64,000 nt of DNA from Petralouisia muris (lineage in GTDB: Bacteria; Bacillota; Clostridia; Lachnospirales; Lachnospiraceae), in assembly GCF_004793545.1 (NCBI RefSeq), contig NZ_SRYA01000022.1:1-64000 (forward strand), in the 5' to 3' direction. Shown here piece after piece: positions 9,401 through 15,899 of the stretch. The notes under the pieces are model-generated. The model was not told the DNA's origin. It did not search any database and saw only the letters and a program-made list of their open reading frames with translations. A program made the position numbers and the translations under genes. Positions within the stretch are counted from its first letter, which is position 1. Each line of letters opens with the position of its first letter.

Positions 9401-9794
9401 AATCGTTAAAAGCCCCGGTGTCTATGTCAGACATACTTTTTGGCAGAGTAACGCTCTTTAAATTAGGGGCGTCCGAAAACGCTTCGGAAAAAAGACTTTT
9501 CACTTCCAGTCCCTGGAATGTGGCCGGAATAACAATGCTTTCAGCGGTTCCCTCGTAACGTACCGAGTAAGTGGAAATATAAACATCCTTGTGTAAATAA
9601 TAGACAAAACCATTTGCAGTATGAATTCCGCCGAATTCATCTTTATCGAGTATCTGATCCTCTTCCCCGCTGACTTGTGCTGCCAGGGCTTTTGTGTGCT
9701 GGCCGGCCAGGAGAAAAGCCGCAGTCCCCAGGGCAAGACACAGCAAAAATTTAAAAATAAAAGGCAACTTTCTGTATATTGGTTTCTCTTTCAT
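6462..9794 (-). CDS. Secreted leucine-rich-repeat (BspA-type) surface protein with Ig-like domains
   Basis: This 1110-residue exported protein begins with a signal peptide (KLPFIFKFLLCLALGTAAFL, cleavage near residue 39). It carries more than ten BspA-type LRR_5 repeats between about residues 50 and 630, each with the pattern 'aF.gC.sL..v.lP.sv..Ig'. An InlB B-repeat follows near 645-705 (VTFNAW...GYIFIGWYHGGELWDF), then a Big2-like Ig domain near 800-890 and a Ser/Gly/Asp/Glu-rich linker at about 890-960. It ends in two further Big2 domains with lysine-rich strands. The ATG at 9794 has AGGAGG seven bases upstream; the longer frame lacks a ribosome site. Such proteins mediate adhesion or host contact in gut bacteria. 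No LPXTG motif or C-terminal membrane anchor is seen, so retention may rely on the basic C-terminal domains. Confidence 0.88.
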   Translation of the reverse strand: MKEKPIYRKLPFIFKFLLCLALGTAAFLLAGQHTKALAAQVSGEEDQILDKDEFGGIHTANGFVYYLHKDVYISTYSVRYEGTAESIVIPATFQGLEVKSLFSEAFSDAPNLKSVTLPKSMSDIDTGAFNDCKTLEEILVDENNPFYTAQEGVLYGLGDDGVKRRLIFCYMKNIKAFSVPEGVELIDSYAFQECKDLQSVYIPISVQKIGSAFSSANLQNVYYGAGREEMENMKEHYDFSTTVEKAHLHFNFDPDDYEISLLSDQTAEISSWGGTDGELSIPAGLGDKIVSSIGTGAFSGCRSIVHADIPDSVVRIGDRAFEGCSALERVVVPAEVTSVGTGAFNRCAALTEIYYAGSKAQWNELSVQLPDGVKVIYNCNPHDFFPDHASESETRILHYIGDGADIVVPSWLDGRKMTAIGDGYTELFAGSSPRRVEILDGITRINRIAFSGCESIQEVSLPDTCVEIGEEAFASCANLEKITLPSGLEKIGEKAFYQCESLAGKLSFPEKLTYIPASAFEDCEKLNGVTLAENLREINTYAFSGCKNLTSLSLPKSLNYVGVSAFWGCSSLKDVYYSGTGKEWKNFTNSGSFAKAGNDCLLNAGFHYTEEDLGVPSGSFTVTFNAWGMANIPPQTILQFSHVEKPEDPVRPGYIFIGWYHGGELWDFEFDRIRGDMTLEAKWANQEEVRQNAKGDYIDAEGFVLIPLGKELIVNGGAPAYSSNITYNWNIDKSAIMQMGQNGNMSIPVKGLAEGQCTLTCTVRSELYQVPPYGTELILWDVDTSVYPYKYRIVSLIESLKMDEKSITMKPGAYYPLTITAAPSDNNYARTLSGLTFTSSDSSIAAVSEDGILEARKNGTVTVTAFTRNGMNGITGQDVCTVTVTDFGGNSGSTPSVPDSSGGESDKNSGEAPPASDSGNGETNKDSSNSTSDKNGAEEKPSGGTKAIPAKKIALSAKQIYMVKGKSIRVGVYVSPSNATDEIKWTTSDKKIAEVKNGKITAKKTGKVSITAKAGKKKASLKVNIVSKAKKAVKVTLKKKISMKVKNSLLLKTSVSPKNATDTLIWSSSNKKIAKVDKFGRVTALKKGKATIRVKTSGGKKASCKIIITK

Positions 9795-9925
9795 AGATTT
9801 TCCTCCTGAGTATATAGGCATACACACAGTAATCAACAGGCATTTCGGCATAGTTCGTATTTATTAAATGATAACATAGAAAAAATGAAAAATCTATCTT
9901 AATTTAAGAGCAAATCCGGCTATAT

Positions 9926-9954
9926 TTGACAGACCACTCATGCCTATGATATAT
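9926..9954 (+). promoter_or_regulatory. Probable promoter of the short ATP-pyrophosphatase gene
   Basis: TTGACA at 9926-9931 is followed after 16-17 bases by GATATA/ATATAT (9948-9954). A TATGAT closer by (9945-9950) is too near the -35 hexamer. It lies about 55 bases before the ATG. Confidence 0.45.
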
Positions 9955-10007
9955 TTCACAATAAGAAATCGGAAACAGCCACATTTTAATCATTTCGGAG
10001 GTATCCA

Positions 10008-10298
10008 ATGAAATTTGCCATGTCATACAGCTGCGGAAAAGACAGCACTCTGGCTCTTTACAAAATGATGGAACAAGGACACGAACCTATATGCCTGATC
10101 GTTATGGTGAATGAATCTGTGGGCCGTTCCTATTTCCACGGCGCAGATGCTGCCTGTTTCGGCGACATTGACATATGCGGAGAAAACGGGGAATACCATA
10201 CGCTTGCAGTAGACGGACCTGTCTTTCATAAACCGTTGGTTTTTAAAACAGGAGATAAAATTAAGTTGGGGAATTATGCTGTGATAGACATAAAATAG
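10008..10298 (+). CDS. Internally deleted Dph6-type ATP-pyrophosphatase (diphthine-ammonia ligase family)
   Basis: This 96-residue frame keeps the two ends of a family that is normally about 220 residues long. The N-terminus MKFAMSYSCGKDSTLALYKM carries the PP-loop (SxGKDS with Cys for the second Gly) and runs to SYFHGAD. It then jumps to a central block ACFGDIDI and again to the C-terminal block CGENGEYHTLAVDGPVFHKP. From memory of the family, roughly 60 and 75 residues are missing at the two joins, both exactly in frame. The ribosome site CGGAGG is intact. The core of the nucleotide-binding fold is gone, so catalytic activity is unlikely. It may be a decaying gene that happens to remain open, or a reduced protein with another role. 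Confidence 0.7.
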   Translation: MKFAMSYSCGKDSTLALYKMMEQGHEPICLIVMVNESVGRSYFHGADAACFGDIDICGENGEYHTLAVDGPVFHKPLVFKTGDKIKLGNYAVIDIK

Positions 10299-10312
10299 AA
10301 GTTCCTGTTATA

Positions 10313-10341
10313 TGGACAATATCACAAAAATATGGTATGAT
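10313..10341 (+). promoter_or_regulatory. Promoter of the CorA-like gene
   Basis: TGGACA (10313-10318) and TATGAT (10336-10341) have 17-base spacing. Transcription would begin near 10349, giving an untranslated leader of about 125 bases. Confidence 0.65.
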
Positions 10342-10388
10342 TTTACCAGAGAAAACGAAGCATTTTACATCAAATTTATAATAGAAAA

Positions 10389-10459
10389 GGAGCTGCATTA
10401 ATGTAATGTATACGGCAGGCAGACAGCCGACTTACATGATACCTTTTACATAAAGCTCC
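10389..10459 (+). promoter_or_regulatory. Structured 5' leader, possible cis-regulatory RNA
   Basis: Three nested helices can form. GGAGCT (10389-10394) pairs with AGCTCC (10454-10459). ATGTAA (10401-10406) pairs with TTACAT (10432-10437). CGGC (10413-10416) pairs with GCCG (10426-10429). Internal loops of 6, 6 and 2 bases and a 16-base bulge on the 3' side separate them. The structure ends 16 bases before the ATG, next to the ribosome site GAGG. It matches no riboswitch class that I recognise. Confidence 0.4.
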
Positions 10460-10475
10460 GCAGCGAGGCATTCTT

Positions 10476-11420
10476 ATGGAAAATTATACCTTTCTTCAAA
10501 CTATGGGCAGAGGCCGCCATCCGGAAGGCGCAGACATTGCCGACAGTTCCTACTGCATTTTTACCTGTCCTATTCAGGAACCGGTTGTTCACCAGCGTAT
10601 TTTCGGCGACGAAACTTCTCTGATTCTGGAACTCAACTACGGGGAAGGAGATATCCTTTGCGATCTCCGCCTGCGTCAGGCCGGCACTAATCTGGTGATA
10701 GAAGAATCCACGGTAGGTCTGTTCGGAAATTTTCTGATGGACAAAGAAGTAAAGTACATCGGACAGGCTTATATTTATGCCATTTTGTTTAAAATTGCCA
10801 ATTTGAACGAATTAATTGAATACAGCATTAAAGATATGAAAATACTGGAGGATTCTCTGGATAACCGCATTGATAACAGCGGAACTTATCAGATTTTGGA
10901 CTTCCGCCGCCGCTATACAGAATACGGCAATCAGATTATTTCCCTGAAAGAAATCATTGCCCGCATTGACAAGGGCTATTATCCCATGCAGATGCAGAAC
11001 AGTTATGTTCTCCAGGGACAGATGGCTCTGGATTTCAAGTTTATGGAAGAACGATATGAACTGAACAAGAATACTATTATTAAAGACCTGGATACTTATA
11101 CCTCCATTGTCAGCAACAACTTAAGCCGCAACACCAGGCTCTTAACTCTGGTTTCTCTAGGCGCAGTTGCATTGAACTTTATGTTTGGAAGCCTCTTAGC
11201 CGTAAGTCCGGCTATCGGCGTCACAGGCGGTGTACTGATTGGCGGCCTGACGGCGGGAGCTGCTGTCTTATATCGTTCCAACGGCAGCCGGCGTTTTCCG
11301 CGTCTCCATGACAGCCAGCTCCTCCCGGACGATTTGAAAGAGAAGTCTGCCGGGAATCTTCCTGTTCAGGAAAACCAAAAGGAGATCTCTGTGAATCCTG
11401 ATAAAACCGGAGAGGAATAG
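10476..11420 (+). CDS. CorA-like two-helix membrane protein of unknown function
   Basis: The 314-residue protein has a soluble N-terminal domain of about 210 residues ending in long helices (residues 105-215), then two membrane segments near 220-240 and 250-268 and a polar tail of about 45 residues. Large soluble domain, long helix and C-terminal helix pair is the general plan of CorA-type metal transporters. The diagnostic GMN motif is not visible between the helices, where AVALNFMFGS stands instead. I therefore call only a resemblance. Neighbours give no clear hint: it follows the deleted ATP-pyrophosphatase and is convergent with the pdu operon. The structured leader upstream would fit an ion-responsive gene, but this is inference. 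Confidence 0.55.
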   Translation: MENYTFLQTMGRGRHPEGADIADSSYCIFTCPIQEPVVHQRIFGDETSLILELNYGEGDILCDLRLRQAGTNLVIEESTVGLFGNFLMDKEVKYIGQAYIYAILFKIANLNELIEYSIKDMKILEDSLDNRIDNSGTYQILDFRRRYTEYGNQIISLKEIIARIDKGYYPMQMQNSYVLQGQMALDFKFMEERYELNKNTIIKDLDTYTSIVSNNLSRNTRLLTLVSLGAVALNFMFGSLLAVSPAIGVTGGVLIGGLTAGAAVLYRSNGSRRFPRLHDSQLLPDDLKEKSAGNLPVQENQKEISVNPDKTGEE

Positions 11421-11480
11421 TTTTTGATAAGCTATTTTTCTCAAGAACAAAAAGATATCCTTTTCTGATTTTTCCAGATT

Positions 11481-11552
11481 GCTGCAGGCAGCAAGGTGTG
11501 AAATTCCCGACAGAAAATGGACCAGCCTGCTGTAAGCCCGGATATGAGCCCT
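11481..11552 (+). ncRNA. Cobalamin-aptamer-like fragment
   Basis: The plus strand reads GGTGTGAAATTCC (11495-11507), then ACAG, GGACC, GCC, then CTGTAAGCCCGGA and GAGCCC. This order resembles the first half of a cobalamin riboswitch aptamer, in which the conserved ACAG and CTGT segments pair. The second half, with the AGGAGACCTGCC-type segment, is absent; a terminator hairpin follows directly. A palindrome TTGCTGCAGGCAGCAA precedes it. An FMN aptamer shares the GTGAAATTCC core but fits the remainder less well. It may be a remnant in the 3' untranslated region of the preceding gene, or a short regulatory RNA. Confidence 0.35.
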
Positions 11553-11565
11553 TCGATAAAAAATA

Positions 11566-11606
11566 AAATCCGAGAATCTACGATAAGATTCCCGGATTTA
11601 TTTTTT
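11566..11606. terminator. Bidirectional terminator between the CorA-like gene and the pdu operon
   Basis: Arms 11566-11579 and 11586-11599 form a 14-bp stem with one mismatch and a six-base loop. It is followed by ATTTTTT on the plus strand and TATTTTTT on the minus strand. It ends both the rightward transcript and the long leftward pdu operon. Confidence 0.85.
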
Positions 11607-11658
11607 CACTCTCTATACTTTTCCACTCTTTATATTTGCCACTCTCTATACTTTTCCA
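11607..11658. repeat. 19-bp direct repeat, 33-bp period, at the pduV stop codon
   Basis: CACTCTCTATACTTTTCCA is repeated exactly at 11607-11625 and 11640-11658. The stop codon of pduV lies inside the second copy. The period of 33 bases equals that of the repeat at 46459-46506. Confidence 0.9.
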
Positions 11659-12152
11659 TATTTGTCGGAAATCACTGTACGCGGACGGTCAGCATCCTCT
11701 TCAGATTCCCAGGGCAGCACATCTCCCGGCTCACGAAGATAATTGAGCACCTGCCAAATTCCTTCTCCTGTATATGAGCTGACCCGAAACACCGGCCGGC
11801 ACCCCGCCATTTCCAACCATTGATGCGCCCGATCCGGATTACCGTCTTCCCGGTCAATCTGTGTAACAATTCCAATCACGGGACGATTACAGGCAGACGC
11901 ACAGCAGGGAGGATAAAGGGAATAAGGTTCTGCTGCATTCAGCAGAAGGCCAACCACATCCGCCTCATAAGCATACAATGCCAGGGCCCGAGCCAATGTA
12001 GAAGTCTCCGCATACTCCCCCGGTGTATCAATCACAACGTCGTAATGATTAATATATTGTGTTTTGTGATATGAAATCACATCACCCTTCAGCGCCTGTG
12101 TCAAAGTAGTTTTCCCACATTCACTGCGCCCCATTAAAATGATCTTTTTCAT
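11646..12152 (-). CDS. pduV: PduV-type small GTPase
   Basis: This 168-residue P-loop protein of the PduV/EutP family opens with Walker A GRSECGKTTLTQ at residues 8-19. The switch II region reads VIDTPGEYAET and the guanine-specificity loop is VTQIDRED. In Salmonella, PduV associates with the outside of the shell and affects microcompartment movement; the exact role is unsettled. It is the last gene of the operon. Its ATG overlaps the pduU stop codon (ATGA), and a bidirectional terminator follows. The C-terminus ends within a duplicated 19-bp sequence. Confidence 0.92.
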   Translation of the reverse strand: MKKIILMGRSECGKTTLTQALKGDVISYHKTQYINHYDVVIDTPGEYAETSTLARALALYAYEADVVGLLLNAAEPYSLYPPCCASACNRPVIGIVTQIDREDGNPDRAHQWLEMAGCRPVFRVSSYTGEGIWQVLNYLREPGDVLPWESEEDADRPRTVISDKYGKV

Positions 12153-12535
12153 GTTCTTGTAATCTCACAAACTGTAAAACCTAAATTATTCTTCAGATAG
12201 GCCAAAATATTGGCAACTGCGGACTGAACATTGGATATCCTTCCTGTAAAAATCAGCGTTCCGCTGAATCGATCTATAAATCCAATCTCAATCGGGGCAG
12301 TTTTCATCGCAATATCACCGGCGATTACAGATATCTCAGATGGACACATACTTAAAATTCCAATTGCTGACTGTTTATAATCCAATTCCGGATTCAAACC
12401 CAGCTTTTGGTAGATAATCTCACCAGGACTGGCAATAATATGTGCCAATGTGACCTGTTTACCAGGAACCGTCTCCTGAATGATACGCATCTTGCCTTCT
12501 GCAGACGCACCAATATTCAAAAGATTCATATCCAT
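12149..12535 (-). CDS. pduU: Microcompartment shell protein PduU
   Basis: The 128-residue shell protein has a circularly permuted BMC domain. The family block IQETVPGKQVTLAHIIASPG, which forms the beta-barrel cap on the hexamer, starts near residue 19, and the chain ends in CEITRT as in Salmonella PduU. The N-terminus is longer than that of the Salmonella protein by about 10 residues. The start at 12535 (AAGGAG nine bases upstream) is preferred over TTG at 12541. It overlaps pduV and follows pduT. PduU hexamers have a closed pore and have been proposed to bind PduV. Confidence 0.95.
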   Translation of the reverse strand: MDMNLLNIGASAEGKMRIIQETVPGKQVTLAHIIASPGEIIYQKLGLNPELDYKQSAIGILSMCPSEISVIAGDIAMKTAPIEIGFIDRFSGTLIFTGRISNVQSAVANILAYLKNNLGFTVCEITRT

Positions 12536-12559
12536 TGCCAATTCACTCCTTCTACTGCA

Positions 12560-13108
12560 TCAAACCAACTTCTCAAGTAAACCTTTATGCGGTGACGGAA
12601 TCACGCAGCTGCTGGTAATCTCGCCGGTTTCTGCCAACTGGGTCATACAGGAATTCAATGCTGATTTTACGGCAGATACTTCACCTGTAAAAATCAGATA
12701 TCCTTTTCCTCCCAGTCCCCGAGCCACCCGAACCTCCATAAGAGTAATATTGGATGCCTTTGCAGCAATATCTGCAGCCTGTACCGCAGTCAGCGCTGAC
12801 ATTGTTTCCAGCATACCCAGAGCAGTTACGTGTTCTACATCAACTGTGCCTACCAGGGCCGACGGTACAGATGCATGGACATTATTGATAATGTGATGGC
12901 AGATAAGGAAAGTTCCCGCAACCTGTCTTCCCCTTTCCATGGAGCTTTTTACTGCCCCCACCTGCCCGCTGACGATAATGATATATTTTCCCGGGCAGAT
13001 AGCGGTAGCCACCAACAACTCCACATCCGCAGCTTTAAGCATTTCATCCGCAGACTGTACGCCTGCAGGAATACTTTTCAGCTCTAACAATCCAATTGAC
13101 TTTCCCAT
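12560..13108 (-). CDS. pduT: Microcompartment shell trimer PduT with iron-sulfur site
   Basis: This 182-residue protein has two tandem BMC domains that form a pseudohexameric trimer. The first domain begins SIGLLELKSIPAGV and the second ALGMLETMSALTAVQ near residue 93. The motif ATAICPGKY holds the cysteine that, in Salmonella PduT, binds one iron of a [4Fe-4S] cluster at the central pore. It is therefore predicted to pass electrons across the shell together with PduS, encoded directly upstream. The start is the ATG with AAAGGA eight bases before it; an ATG two codons earlier is too close. Confidence 0.95.
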   Translation of the reverse strand: MGKSIGLLELKSIPAGVQSADEMLKAADVELLVATAICPGKYIIIVSGQVGAVKSSMERGRQVAGTFLICHHIINNVHASVPSALVGTVDVEHVTALGMLETMSALTAVQAADIAAKASNITLMEVRVARGLGGKGYLIFTGEVSAVKSALNSCMTQLAETGEITSSCVIPSPHKGLLEKLV

Positions 13109-13129
13109 ACGCATATCCTTTCTTACTAA

Positions 13130-14455
13130 TTACGCCTGAATCACAATATTGTCATCACTGACAGCTATCACCGTGCCAGAGATACTGGCATGCAGATTCG
13201 CTCCCAGCTTCCCCTCCGGGATACGGGCAATCAAATCACCTTTTTCCACCTGGCTGCCCGTCTGTACCATCGGCTCTGCCGGCGCTCCCACATTCTGCCG
13301 AAGGGGAAGGGTAACTTTTGCGTAAGCAGGCGCTGCGGCTTCCTCTAAAGGCGCATCTACATCATAAGCCGCAAGGCCAAGCTGATGAATCAGCTTGTGT
13401 ACCGGATAACGTTTATATTCCCTGAAAGGCGCGCCATGTTCCGGCTTGTTATTCAGACTGTTGCGGATACCCTGACTGCCCAGGATATTCTTAAGATTGC
13501 CATTTAATTTCCAGGGCTGAAGCCCCATGACACAAGCATACTCACACAGACGGCATCCGCAGCAAAGATAAGCGTTCATGGGAGTCTGCGCTGGATCACA
13601 CATACTTCCGTAAGCTGCCAAACGCATCAGCTTATGGGGCTGAATGCGATGCCCCAACAGTCCCCGGGGACAAACCTCAGAGCACAGGGAGCACTGCATA
13701 CATGCAGTTGCCGCCTGCCGCAGAGAAACGTTCAGCGGCCTCTCCAGGCTGTTCAAAATGGGATGTCCTGCCGGAACCACAATCAGTCCTTTTGTCGTCT
13801 TTGTAATTGCACTTTCCGGCGAAACCAACCGTCCCATCATGGGGCCGCCGTTTACAATACGGTAATCTGACGCAGTTGGGCCGCCTGCTAATTCCAACGC
13901 CTCTGCTACAGTGATCCCCAAAGGAACCCTAACCGTCTTCGGTGTGCGAACAGCTCCTGTCAGCGTCACATATTTATCTGTAACCGGATGCCCGTCTGCA
14001 GCATCCAGAACATTCAGGGCAGTCTCTACATTGGTTACCACAACGCCCACATTAATTGGAATGCCCCCTTCCGGAACAACCCTTCCTGTGACCTCATAAA
14101 CAATAACCTGCTCATCCCCTGCCGGGTAAAAGGCTCCCAGCAAATGCAGCCGCAGCTTCGGATAATTTATCAACTCACACTGCAGTGCTTCTGCTGCAGT
14201 ATGATAATGCTCCTTCAGCGCTACAACGCCCTCGCCAGCTCCCAAATGTGTGACAATTTTGTCTAAAGCTGCAAGCAGCCGTCCTGCCTGCTCTGCCATA
14301 AGCTGCTGATCCACCCGCAAAAGCGGTTCGCATTCAGCCCCATTAATAATTACGGTATCTGCTTTGGCATTCAGCTTTACATGGGTGGGGAAGCCTGCGC
14401 CCCCTGCGCCGACTATGCCGGCGTTTTCCACCAAAGCTGTTAAATTTTCTTGCAT
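13130..14455 (-). CDS. pduS: Cobalamin reductase PduS (RnfC-like flavo-iron-sulfur protein)
   Basis: The 441-residue protein reduces cob(II)alamin for re-adenosylation by PduO. The N-terminal RnfC-like region begins VGAGGAGFPTHVKL near residue 16 and binds flavin and NADH. Two [4Fe-4S] motifs follow: CMQCSLCSEVCP near residue 252 and CCGCRLCEYAC near 297. A barrel-sandwich (SLBB/biotinyl-like) domain closes the chain. GGAGGTGCTCCG precedes the ATG. It lies between pduP and pduT, and the three together suggest a redox chain through the shell. Confidence 0.96.
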   Translation of the reverse strand: MQENLTALVENAGIVGAGGAGFPTHVKLNAKADTVIINGAECEPLLRVDQQLMAEQAGRLLAALDKIVTHLGAGEGVVALKEHYHTAAEALQCELINYPKLRLHLLGAFYPAGDEQVIVYEVTGRVVPEGGIPINVGVVVTNVETALNVLDAADGHPVTDKYVTLTGAVRTPKTVRVPLGITVAEALELAGGPTASDYRIVNGGPMMGRLVSPESAITKTTKGLIVVPAGHPILNSLERPLNVSLRQAATACMQCSLCSEVCPRGLLGHRIQPHKLMRLAAYGSMCDPAQTPMNAYLCCGCRLCEYACVMGLQPWKLNGNLKNILGSQGIRNSLNNKPEHGAPFREYKRYPVHKLIHQLGLAAYDVDAPLEEAAAPAYAKVTLPLRQNVGAPAEPMVQTGSQVEKGDLIARIPEGKLGANLHASISGTVIAVSDDNIVIQA

Positions 14456-14471
14456 CGGAGCACCTCCCTAA

Positions 14472-15887
14472 TCAGCGTACGTCCATTCCTCCTACCAGCA
14501 CGCATCTGCGCCGCCGTGCGAAAGATTTTGCTGAAGTCAGTCCCTCTCCGGTAGGTCCTGCGATGGTAAATGTCGTATAACCTTCACCTCCCACGCCTAT
14601 TCCGGCATAAGAAGGACCGTTTTTTACAAAAATTGTTGTCTGAATAAGCTTTGCCATTTTGGTAAGCTTATCTACATTGCGGGAATGCATCATTGCTGTA
14701 TGGCGGTTGCCATGCTCTACACGGACAGCCATCTCAATCCCGGCGTCCACATCCGGCACCCGCACAATTGGCAGGATAGGCATCATAAGCTCTACCTGCA
14801 CAAAAGGATGATTCTCATTCGTCTGCATTATGATAACTCTCACATCCTCATCCACATGAACGCCCACTTGTTCCAGAATGTATTTTGCGCTCTTGCCTAC
14901 AAAGGATGTTACCGGGCTTTTTCCGTTTTCCTGTACCACCAGTTTCACAATTTTGTCGATGATCTCAGGATCTTTCACTTCATAAGCGCCGTTTTTCTTC
15001 ATGTTGAAGATTAAGTAATCTGCTGCGGAATCTACTACGATAACCTCTTTCTCCGCAATGCAGGGCAGGTTATTGTCAAAGCAGCAGCCGTCAATAATAT
15101 CTTTTCCCGCTTTTTCAATGTTTGCAGTCTCATCCACCACAACCGGAGGATTGCCTGCTCCTGCACCGATAGCTTTCTTGCCGCTGGAAAGCACAGTTTT
15201 CACAATGCCAGGCCCGCCTGTAGCCACCAGCATCCGCACCAGCGGATGATTCATCATAGCATTTGTATTCTCAATGGATGGTTTTGATACCGTAACCACC
15301 AGATTCGCCGGGGCGCCAACCTCAGCCAGTGCACGGTTAATCAATCGAACCAGATGCAGAGAAACATTTTTTGCCCTTGGATGGGGGCTGAAAACTACGC
15401 TGTTTCCTGCAGCCAGCATTCCAATGGAATTGCATATGATTGTCTCAGTTGGGTTCGTAGTAGGCGTAATTGCCCCAATTACTCCAAAAGGAGAATATTC
15501 CACTAAAGTAAGTCCATCATCGCCTGTCATTGCATCTGTTGTCAAATCTTCTATTCCCGGCGTTTTCGTAGCTGCCAACCGGTTTTTTATTAATTTGTGC
15601 TCATAATTTCCCATTTCAGTTTCTTCTACAGATTGACGGGAAATATACTCCAGATTCTCCTGATTGAGCACCACATCACGAATCGCCTGCACATATGCCG
15701 CTCTGTCATGCATTGTACAGTTCAAGTACTTTTTCTGCGCAGCAGCGGCAGCCTCTACTGCATCATCCATGCTTTCAAAAACGCCCCAATTTCCGCCTCC
15801 TGCGTCTGCGCAGGGATTGGAAACATCATCCAGCCGGTCCAAAACCGCATTTATTATGCCCGCTACTACGCGTTCATCAATATTCAT
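14472..15887 (-). CDS. pduP: CoA-acylating propionaldehyde dehydrogenase
   Basis: The 471-residue aldehyde dehydrogenase oxidises propionaldehyde with NAD and CoA to propionyl-CoA inside the shell. Residues 1-20 (MNIDERVVAGIINAVLDRL) form the amphipathic helix typical of a microcompartment targeting peptide, set off by a short linker. The catalytic cysteine lies in FDNNLPCIAEKEVI near residue 277. The nucleotide-binding loop ATGGPGIVKTV and the C-terminal GIGVGGEGYTTFTIAGPTGE are also clear. It is 17 bases from pduS, within the operon, and has AAGGAGG before the ATG. Confidence 0.97.
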   Translation of the reverse strand: MNIDERVVAGIINAVLDRLDDVSNPCADAGGGNWGVFESMDDAVEAAAAAQKKYLNCTMHDRAAYVQAIRDVVLNQENLEYISRQSVEETEMGNYEHKLIKNRLAATKTPGIEDLTTDAMTGDDGLTLVEYSPFGVIGAITPTTNPTETIICNSIGMLAAGNSVVFSPHPRAKNVSLHLVRLINRALAEVGAPANLVVTVSKPSIENTNAMMNHPLVRMLVATGGPGIVKTVLSSGKKAIGAGAGNPPVVVDETANIEKAGKDIIDGCCFDNNLPCIAEKEVIVVDSAADYLIFNMKKNGAYEVKDPEIIDKIVKLVVQENGKSPVTSFVGKSAKYILEQVGVHVDEDVRVIIMQTNENHPFVQVELMMPILPIVRVPDVDAGIEMAVRVEHGNRHTAMMHSRNVDKLTKMAKLIQTTIFVKNGPSYAGIGVGGEGYTTFTIAGPTGEGLTSAKSFARRRRCVLVGGMDVR

Positions 15888-15899
15888 TGCTTTCCCTCC

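Noticed and set aside
11481-11552. FMN riboswitch reading of the same fragment
   Set aside because: It shares GTGAAATTCCCGAC, but the remaining conserved FMN segments are not found and the CTGTAAGCCCGGA part fits cobalamin better.
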